From: Phycisphaerae bacterium
GTDB taxonomy: Bacteria; Planctomycetota; Phycisphaerae; Sedimentisphaerales; Anaerobacaceae
Assembly: GCA_012744475.1 (NCBI GenBank)
Contig: JAAYBV010000006.1
Span: 1-64,000 of the forward strand
Length of the DNA stretch: 64,000 nt
Direction of reading: 5' to 3'
In this document: piece after piece, positions 53,164 to 61,324 of the stretch
Layout: each line of letters opens with the position of its first letter
How positions within the stretch are numbered: position 1 is the stretch's first letter
Translations under genes and position numbers: made by a program
Notes under the pieces: model-generated
What the model was told of the DNA's origin: nothing
Seen by the model: the letters and a program-made list of their open reading frames with translations, nothing else
Database searches by the model: none

Positions 53164-55479
53164 TCAGCGCCCGGTTTCTCGGGTCAGTCGGATCGAGCGG
53201 CCCGGCGCTAGTGTGAAAATCAGGTCAGTTCCTGTTCTGCGGATGTCGTCTTCGTCCGGCCCTTCCACCCGGTAAAGCGCATCGCCAAACGGGTTCTCCA
53301 GTCGGCACGTGCCGCCGGCTTCCGCATGGATCTCGACGAACGTGACGCGATCGGCCCGGCGTTCGGCCGAAACCACAAAAGCCCCTTCCGCACGCAGCTT
53401 CTCGAATGAAGCGTCGTGCCATGCCTCGGGGATGGCGGGGAAGACGCGAATCGTTCCGCTGTAGCTTTGCAGGAGCATCTCCTGCAGGCCGGCGGCGGCC
53501 GCGAAGTTGCCTTCGAGCGTGAAGGGACGGTAGCGGAGGCTGCTGTGGCCTTTGTCCGTCTGGTCGCCGTTGCAGTGGAAGCTGTTCCGCAGGCAGAACG
53601 CGGTCGAGAAGATCTCCAGGGCGCGTTCGGCCGCTACGCCGTCGCGGGCGCGGGCCGCCAGGTTCGCCAGCCAACTGAAGCTGTACCCGGTCCACCAGGT
53701 TGAGCCTTTCTCCTCCAGCTCCGCCAGCGACGCCTCGATGATCGCGCGGTCGCGGGCGCCGTTCTCCCAGCGGACTAGGCCGAGCGGATGGATCGCCATC
53801 AGGTGCGAGAAGTGCCGGTGCGAGCCGGGCAGGGGATAGTCTCTGGCCACCAGCAGTTTGTAGTTGTTCGGGTCCAGCGCCAGCTCCGGCAGCTCGGTCA
53901 GGACGGCGCGCCACCGACTTGCTTCCTGCCGGCGGCCTAGCTCGTCGGCCAGTTCCGCCGTCTTCTCGAAGTTCCAGCGAACCAGCGCCAGGTCGTAGTT
54001 CGTGATCGTCCCGAACCAGGCGTCGATGCGGTTGTCGTTGATCTCAGGCGATGAGCTCAGGGGTAGCGTTCGCTTGCCGTCCGGGCCTTTCTCTGTGATC
54101 GTTTCGAGGAAGACGGATACGTCGCGCAGCCACGGGTAAGCGCGGTCGCGCAGGAAGTTGCGGTCCATGCTGTACCGCCAGTGGAGGTAGAAGTGGTGGC
54201 CCAGCCAGGCGCCGGTGGTCGCCGAGTGCGTGTACTGGTGCCAGCCTCCGATCTGCTCCTGGTTCAGGTCGGCAGTCATCGGGACGTTCAGGCCGGGCAA
54301 GTCGAAGAAGCGTTTCGTCCAGGCCTCGGCGGTCGGCCTCGTGTCCCATAGCCACCTGACGAATCCTTCGGCGCCGTCGAGCCGGTTGCCGCTGTAGGCG
54401 GGCCAGTATGACAGCTCCGTGTTCAGGTCGTGGTGATAGTCGCCTTTCCACGGCGGAATCTTGCGATCGTCGGCGGTCCACGGACCCTGGAGGGTGATGG
54501 GGGGCGTGTCTGACCGGGCGGCGGCGCCGAACTTGTAGGTTTCCAGATACCACTGGCGTTCGATAATCGGATTCGGCACGCTCACCGAAGCGCCGTCCCA
54601 GTAGGTCTGCCACCAGCGGGCGTGCTGTGTGAGGGTTTTCTCGAAGCCTTGCCGGAGGGCCTTCTCGCAGGTCACGTGGGCCTGAGCCAGTGGGTCGCTC
54701 GATTCGCCTGACGTGGCGACCGACCAGACCCCCAGCCAGCCTTCGTCAGTCTGCCGCCAGGCGAGCCCGACGGCAAAGCGGAATCCACCCCAGCCTTTCT
54801 GAGCGTACCCGGTCCATCCTTCGGCTTCGTGGGTATGGGGCGGCTCGTATCGCAGGGTGGCCAGATCGCCGGCGCTGATCTTGCCTGCTCCGGCCTCTTC
54901 GGTGATCTCGCTCGAGAACGGCGGTGGCAACAGCGTCACCTTCTGCGGCGCCGCGCCGCTGAGACGAACCATGCCAAACGGTTCGGTGGCGTGGACGAAG
55001 ACCTCGGCGGTGTTTCCATCGGCAAGACGCACGACCGTGACAGCTTTGGCCAGGTCCAGTGATGCGCTCTGGAAGCTCGCTTCTCCGCCAAACGTCAATT
55101 CGATCCGTCCGGCGGGGATCTTTGTCGGGCCGGCGTTGCCGTAGGGATCGTCGTACAGCCGGTGCAGGTCCTCGATCCGACCCTCGCGCACCCACTGGCG
55201 CATCTTCGCGTACGAGTAGTCCTCGCTGTGGAACTCGGGAACGGGGCGCAGGTCCCACAGGTCGGTTCGGTCCAGCGAAATCCGCAGCGGAGCACCGTCG
55301 CCCCAGACCAGCGCGCCGAGCAGGCCGTTGCCCAAGGGCATCGCCTCGTCCCAGGTCGTCGCTGAACGGTCGTAGTGCAGCCCATGCTCACGCTTGGGAG
55401 CCGCCGGAGCGTTGGCTATCCCCAATGCCAGACAGAGGAATAATCCCGCAATCGCAGCCGTCGAACCTGTCCTGTTCAT
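53164..55479 (-). CDS. GH95-like alpha-L-fucosidase
   Basis: The 771-residue protein has a signal peptide (about 1-27, IAGLFLCLALGIANAPA). The GH95 N-terminal motif LHYDRSATTWDEAMPLGNGLLGALVWGDGAPLRISLDRTDLWD is followed by a six-hairpin core with DDRKIPPWKGDYHHDLNTELSYWPAY and LSSSPEINDNRIDAWFGTITNYDLALVRW. Further on are SHRHFSHLMAIHPLGL and the C-terminal LEGNFAAAAGLQEMLLQSYSGTIRVFPAIPEAW. GH95 enzymes remove alpha-1,2-linked fucose or galactose by inversion. The usual QIDGNFG reads TLEGNFA here, so substrate preference may differ. The gene is monocistronic and divergent from the Dabb lipoprotein gene. Confidence 0.87.
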   Translation of the reverse strand: MNRTGSTAAIAGLFLCLALGIANAPAAPKREHGLHYDRSATTWDEAMPLGNGLLGALVWGDGAPLRISLDRTDLWDLRPVPEFHSEDYSYAKMRQWVREGRIEDLHRLYDDPYGNAGPTKIPAGRIELTFGGEASFQSASLDLAKAVTVVRLADGNTAEVFVHATEPFGMVRLSGAAPQKVTLLPPPFSSEITEEAGAGKISAGDLATLRYEPPHTHEAEGWTGYAQKGWGGFRFAVGLAWRQTDEGWLGVWSVATSGESSDPLAQAHVTCEKALRQGFEKTLTQHARWWQTYWDGASVSVPNPIIERQWYLETYKFGAAARSDTPPITLQGPWTADDRKIPPWKGDYHHDLNTELSYWPAYSGNRLDGAEGFVRWLWDTRPTAEAWTKRFFDLPGLNVPMTADLNQEQIGGWHQYTHSATTGAWLGHHFYLHWRYSMDRNFLRDRAYPWLRDVSVFLETITEKGPDGKRTLPLSSSPEINDNRIDAWFGTITNYDLALVRWNFEKTAELADELGRRQEASRWRAVLTELPELALDPNNYKLLVARDYPLPGSHRHFSHLMAIHPLGLVRWENGARDRAIIEASLAELEEKGSTWWTGYSFSWLANLAARARDGVAAERALEIFSTAFCLRNSFHCNGDQTDKGHSSLRYRPFTLEGNFAAAAGLQEMLLQSYSGTIRVFPAIPEAWHDASFEKLRAEGAFVVSAERRADRVTFVEIHAEAGGTCRLENPFGDALYRVEGPDEDDIRRTGTDLIFTLAPGRSIRLTRETGR

Positions 55480-55680
55480 GCCTTCGTCCTCATTTGTCTA
55501 CCGCGTGTCGGTCACCGGATTTGCCCCATGTTGGGACGATTGGGTCATGATTGTAACACCGCGTCCCGCCGGCCGAAAGGGGCGGCCGAGGTTTGCGATA
55601 GACGGAGGTTTCGTCGGTTGATAGAATCGTCCCGTTCGTGTGGAATCGACATGAGTGCAACCCTTGGGAGGTGACTCGGT

Positions 55681-56118
55681 ATGGCTCGAAATCTCGTGGT
55701 TCTGGTAGCCGTTTCGCTGCTGCTCGGCGGGTGTATTTACGTCGAGGAGTGCGAGCGCATCTGTGATGAGGAGCGGGAAATGACGTACGCGCCGGCGACG
55801 GCCCAGGCGCCGACGCGGCTGCTGCGACATGTCGTGCTGCTCAGGTTCAAAGAGGATGCCAGCGCCGCCGACATTCGCCGGATCGAGAACGCCTTCAGTG
55901 CGTTGCCCAGCCGGATCGACGCGATCTACGATCTCGAATGGGGCACCGACGTCAGCGTCGAGAACCGCCAGAAGGGATTCACGCATTGTTTCATCGTGAG
56001 TTTCCGCAGTGAGGCCGACCGGGCTGAGTACCTGCCCCATCCGGCCCACGAGGAGTTCGGCGGACTGCTCGGGCCGTATCTGGACGATGTGCTGGTGGTG
56101 GACTACTGGGCGAAATAG
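55681..56118 (+). CDS. Dabb-family lipoprotein
   Basis: The 145-residue protein has a lipoprotein signal with the lipobox LLGGC (Cys18) and then a dimeric alpha/beta-barrel (Dabb, stress-responsive A/B barrel) domain: LRHVVLLRFKEDASAADIRRIENAFSALPSRI, DVSVENRQKGFTHCFIVSFRSEADRAEYLPHPAHEEF and VLVVDYWAK. GGGAGGTGA precedes the ATG. Dabb domains occur in small enzymes and stress proteins; a membrane-anchored version in the periplasm is unusual. Its function is unknown. Its TAG stop codon is the start of a palindromic repeat copy. Confidence 0.88.
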   Translation: MARNLVVLVAVSLLLGGCIYVEECERICDEEREMTYAPATAQAPTRLLRHVVLLRFKEDASAADIRRIENAFSALPSRIDAIYDLEWGTDVSVENRQKGFTHCFIVSFRSEADRAEYLPHPAHEEFGGLLGPYLDDVLVVDYWAK

Positions 56119-56142
56119 GGGCAAATGATCATTCGCCCCTAC
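56116..56142. repeat. Palindromic repeat, copy H (overlaps a stop codon)
   Basis: TAGGGGCAAAT, GATC, ATTCGCCCCTAC. The first three bases are the TAG stop of the Dabb gene. The left arm has CAAAT where other copies have CGAAT. Confidence 0.85.
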
Positions 56143-56188
56143 GGGAGCCGCCGGCTGTCACGACGTGACCGGAGGCGGCCGGATCGGT

Positions 56189-56773
56189 ATGAGAATCATT
56201 GCAGGCGCCAAACGCGGAATGCACCTTCTGTGTCCGAAGACGCAGGACACGCGCCCGATCACCGACCGGGTCAAGGAGTCGCTGTTCAACATCCTGAACA
56301 ACTACGGCCTGCTGATCGATCAGCGGGTCGCGGACCTGTTCAGCGGCGTTGGTTCGCTCGGCCTGGAGGCCCTGAGCCGGGACGCGGCCTTCGTGACGTT
56401 CGTCGAACAGGACCCGAAGATCGCGGCTTATCTCGAGAAGAACATCGCCAAGGCCGGCTTCGTGGCCCGGACTCGCGTGGTTCGGGCCAACGCCTTCCGC
56501 TGCGGGGCGCCGCCGGAGGCGGCCGGGCCCGGGTATGATCTCGTCTTCGTCGATCCGCCCTATGCGCGGACGCGCGAGGTCGGCGCCGGCTCGCTGTTGG
56601 CGCAGTTGTTCGAGGTGCTCGCCGGCCAGGTGGTTGAGAAGGGAGTCGTGGTCGTGCGGACGGAGGCGGGCGTGACGCTGCCCGAGAGCTACGGTCCGTT
56701 CACGGCGATCGACGCGCGGAACTGGGGCAGCATGTCCATCGTCCTGTACCAGGTACGAGGCCATGACGAATAG
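56189..56773 (+). CDS. rsmD: 16S rRNA (guanine966-N2)-methyltransferase
   Basis: The ATG at 56189 (MRIIAGAKRGMHLLCPK) fits the family start, giving 194 residues. Conserved motifs: TRPITDRVKESLFNIL, the SAM-binding DLFSGVGSLGLEALSR (about 49-64), VEQD (72-75), and the catalytic DPPY (122-125). RsmD methylates G966 of 16S rRNA during 30S assembly. The 3' end overlaps the CCA-adding enzyme gene by 11 bases, so the two are translationally coupled; both act on structured RNA. Confidence 0.94.
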   Translation: MRIIAGAKRGMHLLCPKTQDTRPITDRVKESLFNILNNYGLLIDQRVADLFSGVGSLGLEALSRDAAFVTFVEQDPKIAAYLEKNIAKAGFVARTRVVRANAFRCGAPPEAAGPGYDLVFVDPPYARTREVGAGSLLAQLFEVLAGQVVEKGVVVVRTEAGVTLPESYGPFTAIDARNWGSMSIVLYQVRGHDE

Positions 56774-57986
56774 ACGGGCGGCCATCACCATCGTTCAACG
56801 GCTGCGGGCAGAGGGTTTCTGCGCGTTGTTAGCGGGCGGGTGCGTGCGGGACATGCTGTTGGGCCGCCGGCCCAAGGATTACGACGTGGCGACGGACGCG
56901 CGCCCGGAGCAGGTGATGGCGCTGTTCCCGCGCACGCTGAAGGTGGGCGCCCAGTTCGGCGTGGTCATCGTTCTGGCGCGGTGCGCGCAGGTGGAGGTGG
57001 CGACGTTTCGCTCCGAGACCGGCTATGAGGACGGGCGTCATCCCGACCGCGTCGCGTTCACCGACGCGGCCAGCGATGCGGCCCGCCGGGACTTCACGAT
57101 CAACGGCATGTTCTACGATCCGCTCGAAGAGAAGGTCATCGACTACGTCGACGGCCAGGCCGACCTGAAGCGGCGGATCGTGCGAACCATCGGCGATCCC
57201 GACGAGCGGTTCGGCGAGGACTACCTGCGGATGCTTCGCGCGATTCGCTTCTCGACGCAGCTCGACTTCGCGATCGAGCCCCAGACATTCGCGGCGATCG
57301 GCCGCAACGCGCAACACATCAACAGAATCAGCGGCGAGCGGATCGCCATGGAGCTGGAGGCGATGCTGGTACACCCCAATCGCGGCGCCGGCGCCTCAAT
57401 GCTGCGAGCAAGCGGATTGACCGAGCGGATCTTCCCCGCGCTGCCCGACGAACAGGCCCAGCAGGCGCCCGCGGTTCTGGAACTGCTTCGCAGACGTGTG
57501 GATTTCGCGCTGGCGCTGGCGGCGTTCTTCTCGGGCTGTCCGGCCGAGACAGCGCTTCGGCTGTGCCATGTGCTCAAACTCAGCCGCCAACGGACCGGAC
57601 ACCTCCGCTTCCTCCTGACCCATCGAGGCCGGCTCCTGGATCACGAGATGGCTCTGGCGTCGCTCAAGAAGCTGCTGGCCGAGCCTTGCTTCTGGGATCT
57701 TTACGAGCTGGAGCGGGCCACGCAGAAGGCCGCCGGAAATGCTCGGGCACTAGCGGCGCTGGCGAAGCTGCACCGCCGCGTTCAGGCCCTTCGCGGCGTC
57801 GACGTCAAGCCCAGGCCTTTGCTGAACGGGCACGACCTGATCCGCCTGGGCGCCCGGCCCGGCCCGCAGGTGGGCCAACTGGCTGAAGAACTCTACATCG
57901 CTCAGCTCGAAGACCGCCTCGACAGCAGGCAACAGGCCGAGCAGTGGGCCGCCGACTGGCTTCAACGGCATCACCTGCCCGAGTGA
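56763..57986 (+). CDS. cca: CCA tRNA nucleotidyltransferase
   Basis: The 407-residue protein has the class II nucleotidyltransferase signature LLAGGCVRDMLLGRRPKDYDVAT, with catalytic Asp39 and Asp41 in DYD. It continues with RRDFTINGMFYDP, FGEDYLRMLRAIRFSTQLDF and the helical domain ERIAMELEAML. It adds CCA to tRNA 3' ends or acts as a poly(A) polymerase; the tRNA-Arg gene here lacks encoded CCA. No HD phosphohydrolase motif is visible in the C-terminus. It begins inside the end of rsmD. Confidence 0.93.
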   Translation: MTNRRAAITIVQRLRAEGFCALLAGGCVRDMLLGRRPKDYDVATDARPEQVMALFPRTLKVGAQFGVVIVLARCAQVEVATFRSETGYEDGRHPDRVAFTDAASDAARRDFTINGMFYDPLEEKVIDYVDGQADLKRRIVRTIGDPDERFGEDYLRMLRAIRFSTQLDFAIEPQTFAAIGRNAQHINRISGERIAMELEAMLVHPNRGAGASMLRASGLTERIFPALPDEQAQQAPAVLELLRRRVDFALALAAFFSGCPAETALRLCHVLKLSRQRTGHLRFLLTHRGRLLDHEMALASLKKLLAEPCFWDLYELERATQKAAGNARALAALAKLHRRVQALRGVDVKPRPLLNGHDLIRLGARPGPQVGQLAEELYIAQLEDRLDSRQQAEQWAADWLQRHHLPE

Positions 57987-58037
57987 CGAACCCCTCGTCC
58001 GCGCGAAGTCTGTCTATCACGCCGTCGCCGTCAGGCA

Positions 58038-58066
58038 TTGAATAGACGCGGCTTTCTGGATATAAT
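58038..58066 (+). promoter_or_regulatory. Near-consensus promoter of the exported phosphotransferase gene
   Basis: TTGAAT (58038-58043), 17-base spacer, TATAAT (58061-58066). This is the best promoter match in the window. Confidence 0.7.
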
Positions 58067-58070
58067 GGCG

Positions 58071-58091
58071 GTGTGATCAAAGTGTGATCAC
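58071..58091 (+). promoter_or_regulatory. Direct repeat at the transcription start, possible operator
   Basis: GTGTGATCA occurs at 58071-58079 and again at 58082-58090, 11 bases apart (one helical turn). The second copy extends to the palindrome GTGATCAC. The position at +1 would suit a repressor. Confidence 0.4.
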
Positions 58092-58129
58092 GGAGGGCGA
58101 GTCGAGATTCAAGCGAGTCTGTAGGGGTA

Positions 58130-61087
58130 GTGCCGGTGTATCGGTGTTTGCCTGTGCTGTTGTGCGTGCTGGTGGTTTCGGCGGCAGTCCTCGCGGGCGC
58201 GGGCGATCCGGAAGCCGCCTGGAAGAACCAGATCCAATTTCCGGACGAGCCGTTCCAGAGCTGGACCTCTCCCGCCTACGTCAAGTTCACCATCGTCATC
58301 GCCAAAGGTTTCGATCCGAACGTCGTCTACTACCAGGATTCGGGGCAGTATGAGTACCACTACGATTTCGCGGTGGACTGCCTCGATCCGTTCGCGCGCA
58401 TGACGATCGACGAGTTCGACGCCGCAACGCTGCGCGCCAGCGGTCAGCAGGTGATCCTCGGCGCCGTAATCCTCCCTCCCTGGGCAAGCCCGGCTATCGC
58501 CGAGTACGGAGTTCAGCTCGTGCGCCAGGATGCGTACTCGCGCGAGGAGGTCGTGAGGCTGTTCGGCGTGGTGCGCGCTTCGGTGATCGCCGAGCCGAAC
58601 GTCACGGCGTACTACTTCCCGACCTACGAACAGCATCCGACCGCCGAGCAGAACCGTCAGTGGCTCCAGGAGCAGGGTGTTCCCGTCGGCTCGACGGCGC
58701 GATGGACCCAGGGCAACACGAGCTACTCCGAAGGCTGGTCGCTGGGGATGTTGAAGTCTGTCGTTGGGTCGGACATCCAGGCGGCGTACACGCGCGGAGA
58801 CCTGACGTGCGGCGACGTCCTGCTGACCGATGGGGTGCCGGCCGAGGTGCCTTCAGTAGCCGGCATCGTCACGCTGGTGCCCGCAACGCCCAACTCGCAC
58901 GTCGCCATCCTGGCCCGCTCGCAAGCTGTGCCGTTTGTGCATCTGGCGCTCGCAGACGATGTCGCCCTGGCGAAGGGTCTGGTGGGCCGTACGGTCTACC
59001 TGAGCGTGGCCGAGGATCGGTTCGGCTCGGGCAGCGGGATCGAGCTGCTCGACGCAGGTTCGCTTGACCCGGAGGATCAGGCATCGCTACTGGCTCTGAA
59101 GCAGTCGCCTCCGCTGACGATCCGCCCGATGGTCCATCAGGGACGCTTCTGGGCGGATACGAACGACCTGCGGCCGGAGAATATCGACGGCTTCGGGGGC
59201 AAGGCCGCCAATTTCGGCGTACTGCGCGACGCAATCCCGGACGATTCGCCTCGTGCGATGGCCTTTTCCTTCGACCTGTGGAACGCGTTTCTCGACCGGC
59301 CCGCGCTCGACGCGACGCTTCGCGAGCAGATCGCCCAGCGCCTGTCGAAGTACGTGACGTATCCTCCATCGGACATGCAGGCCCTGTCGGTCGATCTGGC
59401 GACGATTCGCGACTGGTTCACCGATTCGCACGTTGCCTCCTTCGGCGACGAGCTGGAGGCGGTCGTTCTCGATGCTCTCGGCGGGTTCGGATTCGACCCG
59501 AACCAGAAGATTCGCTTCCGCAGCTCCACGAACGTCGAGGACAGCGACCGGTTCACCGGCGCGGGATTGTACGACAGCTTCAGCGGATGCCTGGCCGATG
59601 ATCTGGATGGTGACTCGGCCGGCCCGTGTGCGTGCGACGCAACCGAAGGCAAGGAACGCGGCGTCTTTCGAGCGATTCGCAAGGTCTTCGCCAGCTTCTA
59701 CAACGACAACGCGTTTCTGGAGCGGCTCAAGCATCAGATCGACGAGCCGCAGGTGGGCATGGCGCTGCTCGTGCATGGCTCGTTTCCCGATGAGATCGAG
59801 TTGGCCAATGGCGTCGTGACCATGGAGCGCAGCGGCGCGGGCTGGGAGATCGAGATCGTCTCTCAGAAAGGGGCGGTTTCCGTGACGAACCCGCCGGCGG
59901 ACGTCGTGCCGGAGACGGTGCAGGTCAGTATGTCGTACATGGGACCGATGCCCTGGGTAGTGCAGCGGTCGAGTCTGGTCTCGCTTCGCGAGGATACCGT
60001 GCTCGAATGGGAGAGCGACTACCTCCGCTTGTATGAGCTGGTAGTCGCGGCGGCCCAGAAGTACTGCCGGATCAAGCCCGCCGACAGCCCTGTTCTCGAC
60101 CTGGAGTTCAAGAAGGTCTCTCCCGGCGGCCGACTCATCGTCAAACAGATTCGCGAGATTCCGCAAGCCGGCGAGGACGAGTACACCACGCCTTTCCTGC
60201 TGGGCCAGGCCAGGCAGTACTGCACCTTGCAGGGCAGGGGCAGCAACGTCTTCACCAACCACCGGCTCAAGTCGCGCTGGACGCTGACATCGGGGAGCAC
60301 CTGGCTCGACGACGACACTCTGCGCAGGTGCCTCTACGATCAGGCGCAGATCGAGTACATCGCGGACGGACGCGTGCAGGAGATCGCCGGGCCGATGTCG
60401 CTGCTGCCCGATGCGCGGCACGAGTGCGAAGCGCCTCAGTGGGATTCCGACCGGTACGACCTCGTCGACTCCTGGCGGCTGGACGGTTCGTGCAACCCGC
60501 GAACGTTTCGCCTTCGTACGACGCCGGCGTTTGCCGATACCGTGTCCGACCCGATCGTCACGATGGACGACGTGCGGCTGGCGGTCGAGGTCGACTATGA
60601 CCAGCCTGTGCCGATGGGAGAGAACGCACTGGCGACCACGGAGGAGGCGACGCTGTACCGCCCCTGGGAGCCGGGGGAGCAGGATTGGCTCGACGTGTGC
60701 GAACTGGACGACCCCAACACGGGCGTCTGCGTCCACGTGGAGTTCTACATGCGATGGAGCTGGGACCCATCGTCTCCGACCTCGATTCAGATCAACCGAA
60801 CGCGGATCGATGGGCTGACGAGCGAGCCTATCGAGCTGAGGGGTTTCTTCTCGCAAAGCGTCGGCGGCGGATCGCATCTGTGCCCGAAGAACTTCCTCTT
60901 CGAGCCCGCCCTGGAGCCCGGCATCTCTCCGCAGATTCTCGATGAACTGAAGGCCAGGGACATCCGCCTGATTTACTTCACCACCGGCGCCCGCGAGTGC
61001 CGGCCGACGGAATGGGAGGACACACCTCCGGCGATCCGCTTCTACGGCTTCGGCGACCCCATCGAAGGGCCTGCCTGCACCCACTGA
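58130..61087 (+). CDS. Exported PEP-synthase-like protein (phosphohistidine + ATP-binding domains)
   Basis: The 985-residue product starts at a GTG with G-rich sequence upstream. A signal peptide (LPVLLCVLVVSAAVLAGAG) is followed by an unassigned N-terminal domain (about 25-200) and a mobile phosphohistidine domain (about 205-300) with TPNSHVAILARS (His257). The pyruvate phosphate dikinase-type ATP-binding domain (about 345-690) contains FGGKAANFGVL, IRFRSSTNVEDSDRFTGAGLYDSFSG and LDLEFKKVSPGGRLIVKQIREI. The C-terminal 300 residues are beta-rich and unassigned. PEP synthase has the ATP domain first, then phosphohistidine, then a PEP barrel; here the order is reversed and the barrel is absent. 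With export the usual cytoplasmic role is unlikely. Confidence 0.83.
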   Translation: MPVYRCLPVLLCVLVVSAAVLAGAGDPEAAWKNQIQFPDEPFQSWTSPAYVKFTIVIAKGFDPNVVYYQDSGQYEYHYDFAVDCLDPFARMTIDEFDAATLRASGQQVILGAVILPPWASPAIAEYGVQLVRQDAYSREEVVRLFGVVRASVIAEPNVTAYYFPTYEQHPTAEQNRQWLQEQGVPVGSTARWTQGNTSYSEGWSLGMLKSVVGSDIQAAYTRGDLTCGDVLLTDGVPAEVPSVAGIVTLVPATPNSHVAILARSQAVPFVHLALADDVALAKGLVGRTVYLSVAEDRFGSGSGIELLDAGSLDPEDQASLLALKQSPPLTIRPMVHQGRFWADTNDLRPENIDGFGGKAANFGVLRDAIPDDSPRAMAFSFDLWNAFLDRPALDATLREQIAQRLSKYVTYPPSDMQALSVDLATIRDWFTDSHVASFGDELEAVVLDALGGFGFDPNQKIRFRSSTNVEDSDRFTGAGLYDSFSGCLADDLDGDSAGPCACDATEGKERGVFRAIRKVFASFYNDNAFLERLKHQIDEPQVGMALLVHGSFPDEIELANGVVTMERSGAGWEIEIVSQKGAVSVTNPPADVVPETVQVSMSYMGPMPWVVQRSSLVSLREDTVLEWESDYLRLYELVVAAAQKYCRIKPADSPVLDLEFKKVSPGGRLIVKQIREIPQAGEDEYTTPFLLGQARQYCTLQGRGSNVFTNHRLKSRWTLTSGSTWLDDDTLRRCLYDQAQIEYIADGRVQEIAGPMSLLPDARHECEAPQWDSDRYDLVDSWRLDGSCNPRTFRLRTTPAFADTVSDPIVTMDDVRLAVEVDYDQPVPMGENALATTEEATLYRPWEPGEQDWLDVCELDDPNTGVCVHVEFYMRWSWDPSSPTSIQINRTRIDGLTSEPIELRGFFSQSVGGGSHLCPKNFLFEPALEPGISPQILDELKARDIRLIYFTTGARECRPTEWEDTPPAIRFYGFGDPIEGPACTH

Positions 61088-61100
61088 TCGAACACGTATG

Positions 61101-61192
61101 TGTGGCAGCGGCAAGCGCCGCTTGCCGATGGTGCTACGCGCGCGATCCATGCCATCGGCAAGCTGCGTGCTGCTACGTTTGCCGCTGCCACA
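61101..61192. repeat. Nested-hairpin (cloverleaf-like) repeat, copy 2
   Basis: Outer arms TGTGGCAGCGGCAA (61101-61114) and TTGCCGCTGCCACA (61179-61192), perfect 14 bp. Inner arms CTTGCCGATGG (61121-61131) and CCATCGGCAAG (61152-61162), perfect 11 bp. An 8-bp stem, CGGCAAGC (61109-61116) with GCTTGCCG (61120-61127), has a GCC loop. It begins 14 bases after the upstream stop codon. Confidence 0.75.
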
Positions 61193-61324
61193 CGGCAGGG
61201 AAAAGGCGTGGCGGCCCATTGCCTCTGCTGGTATCATGATCTCGCAGATTTGCACACATCTTGCCCGGCGGGAAGGTCCGTGCCGGGCGAATGGGGTGTA
61301 TGGCGGAGGGGATGGTAGAAGGAG

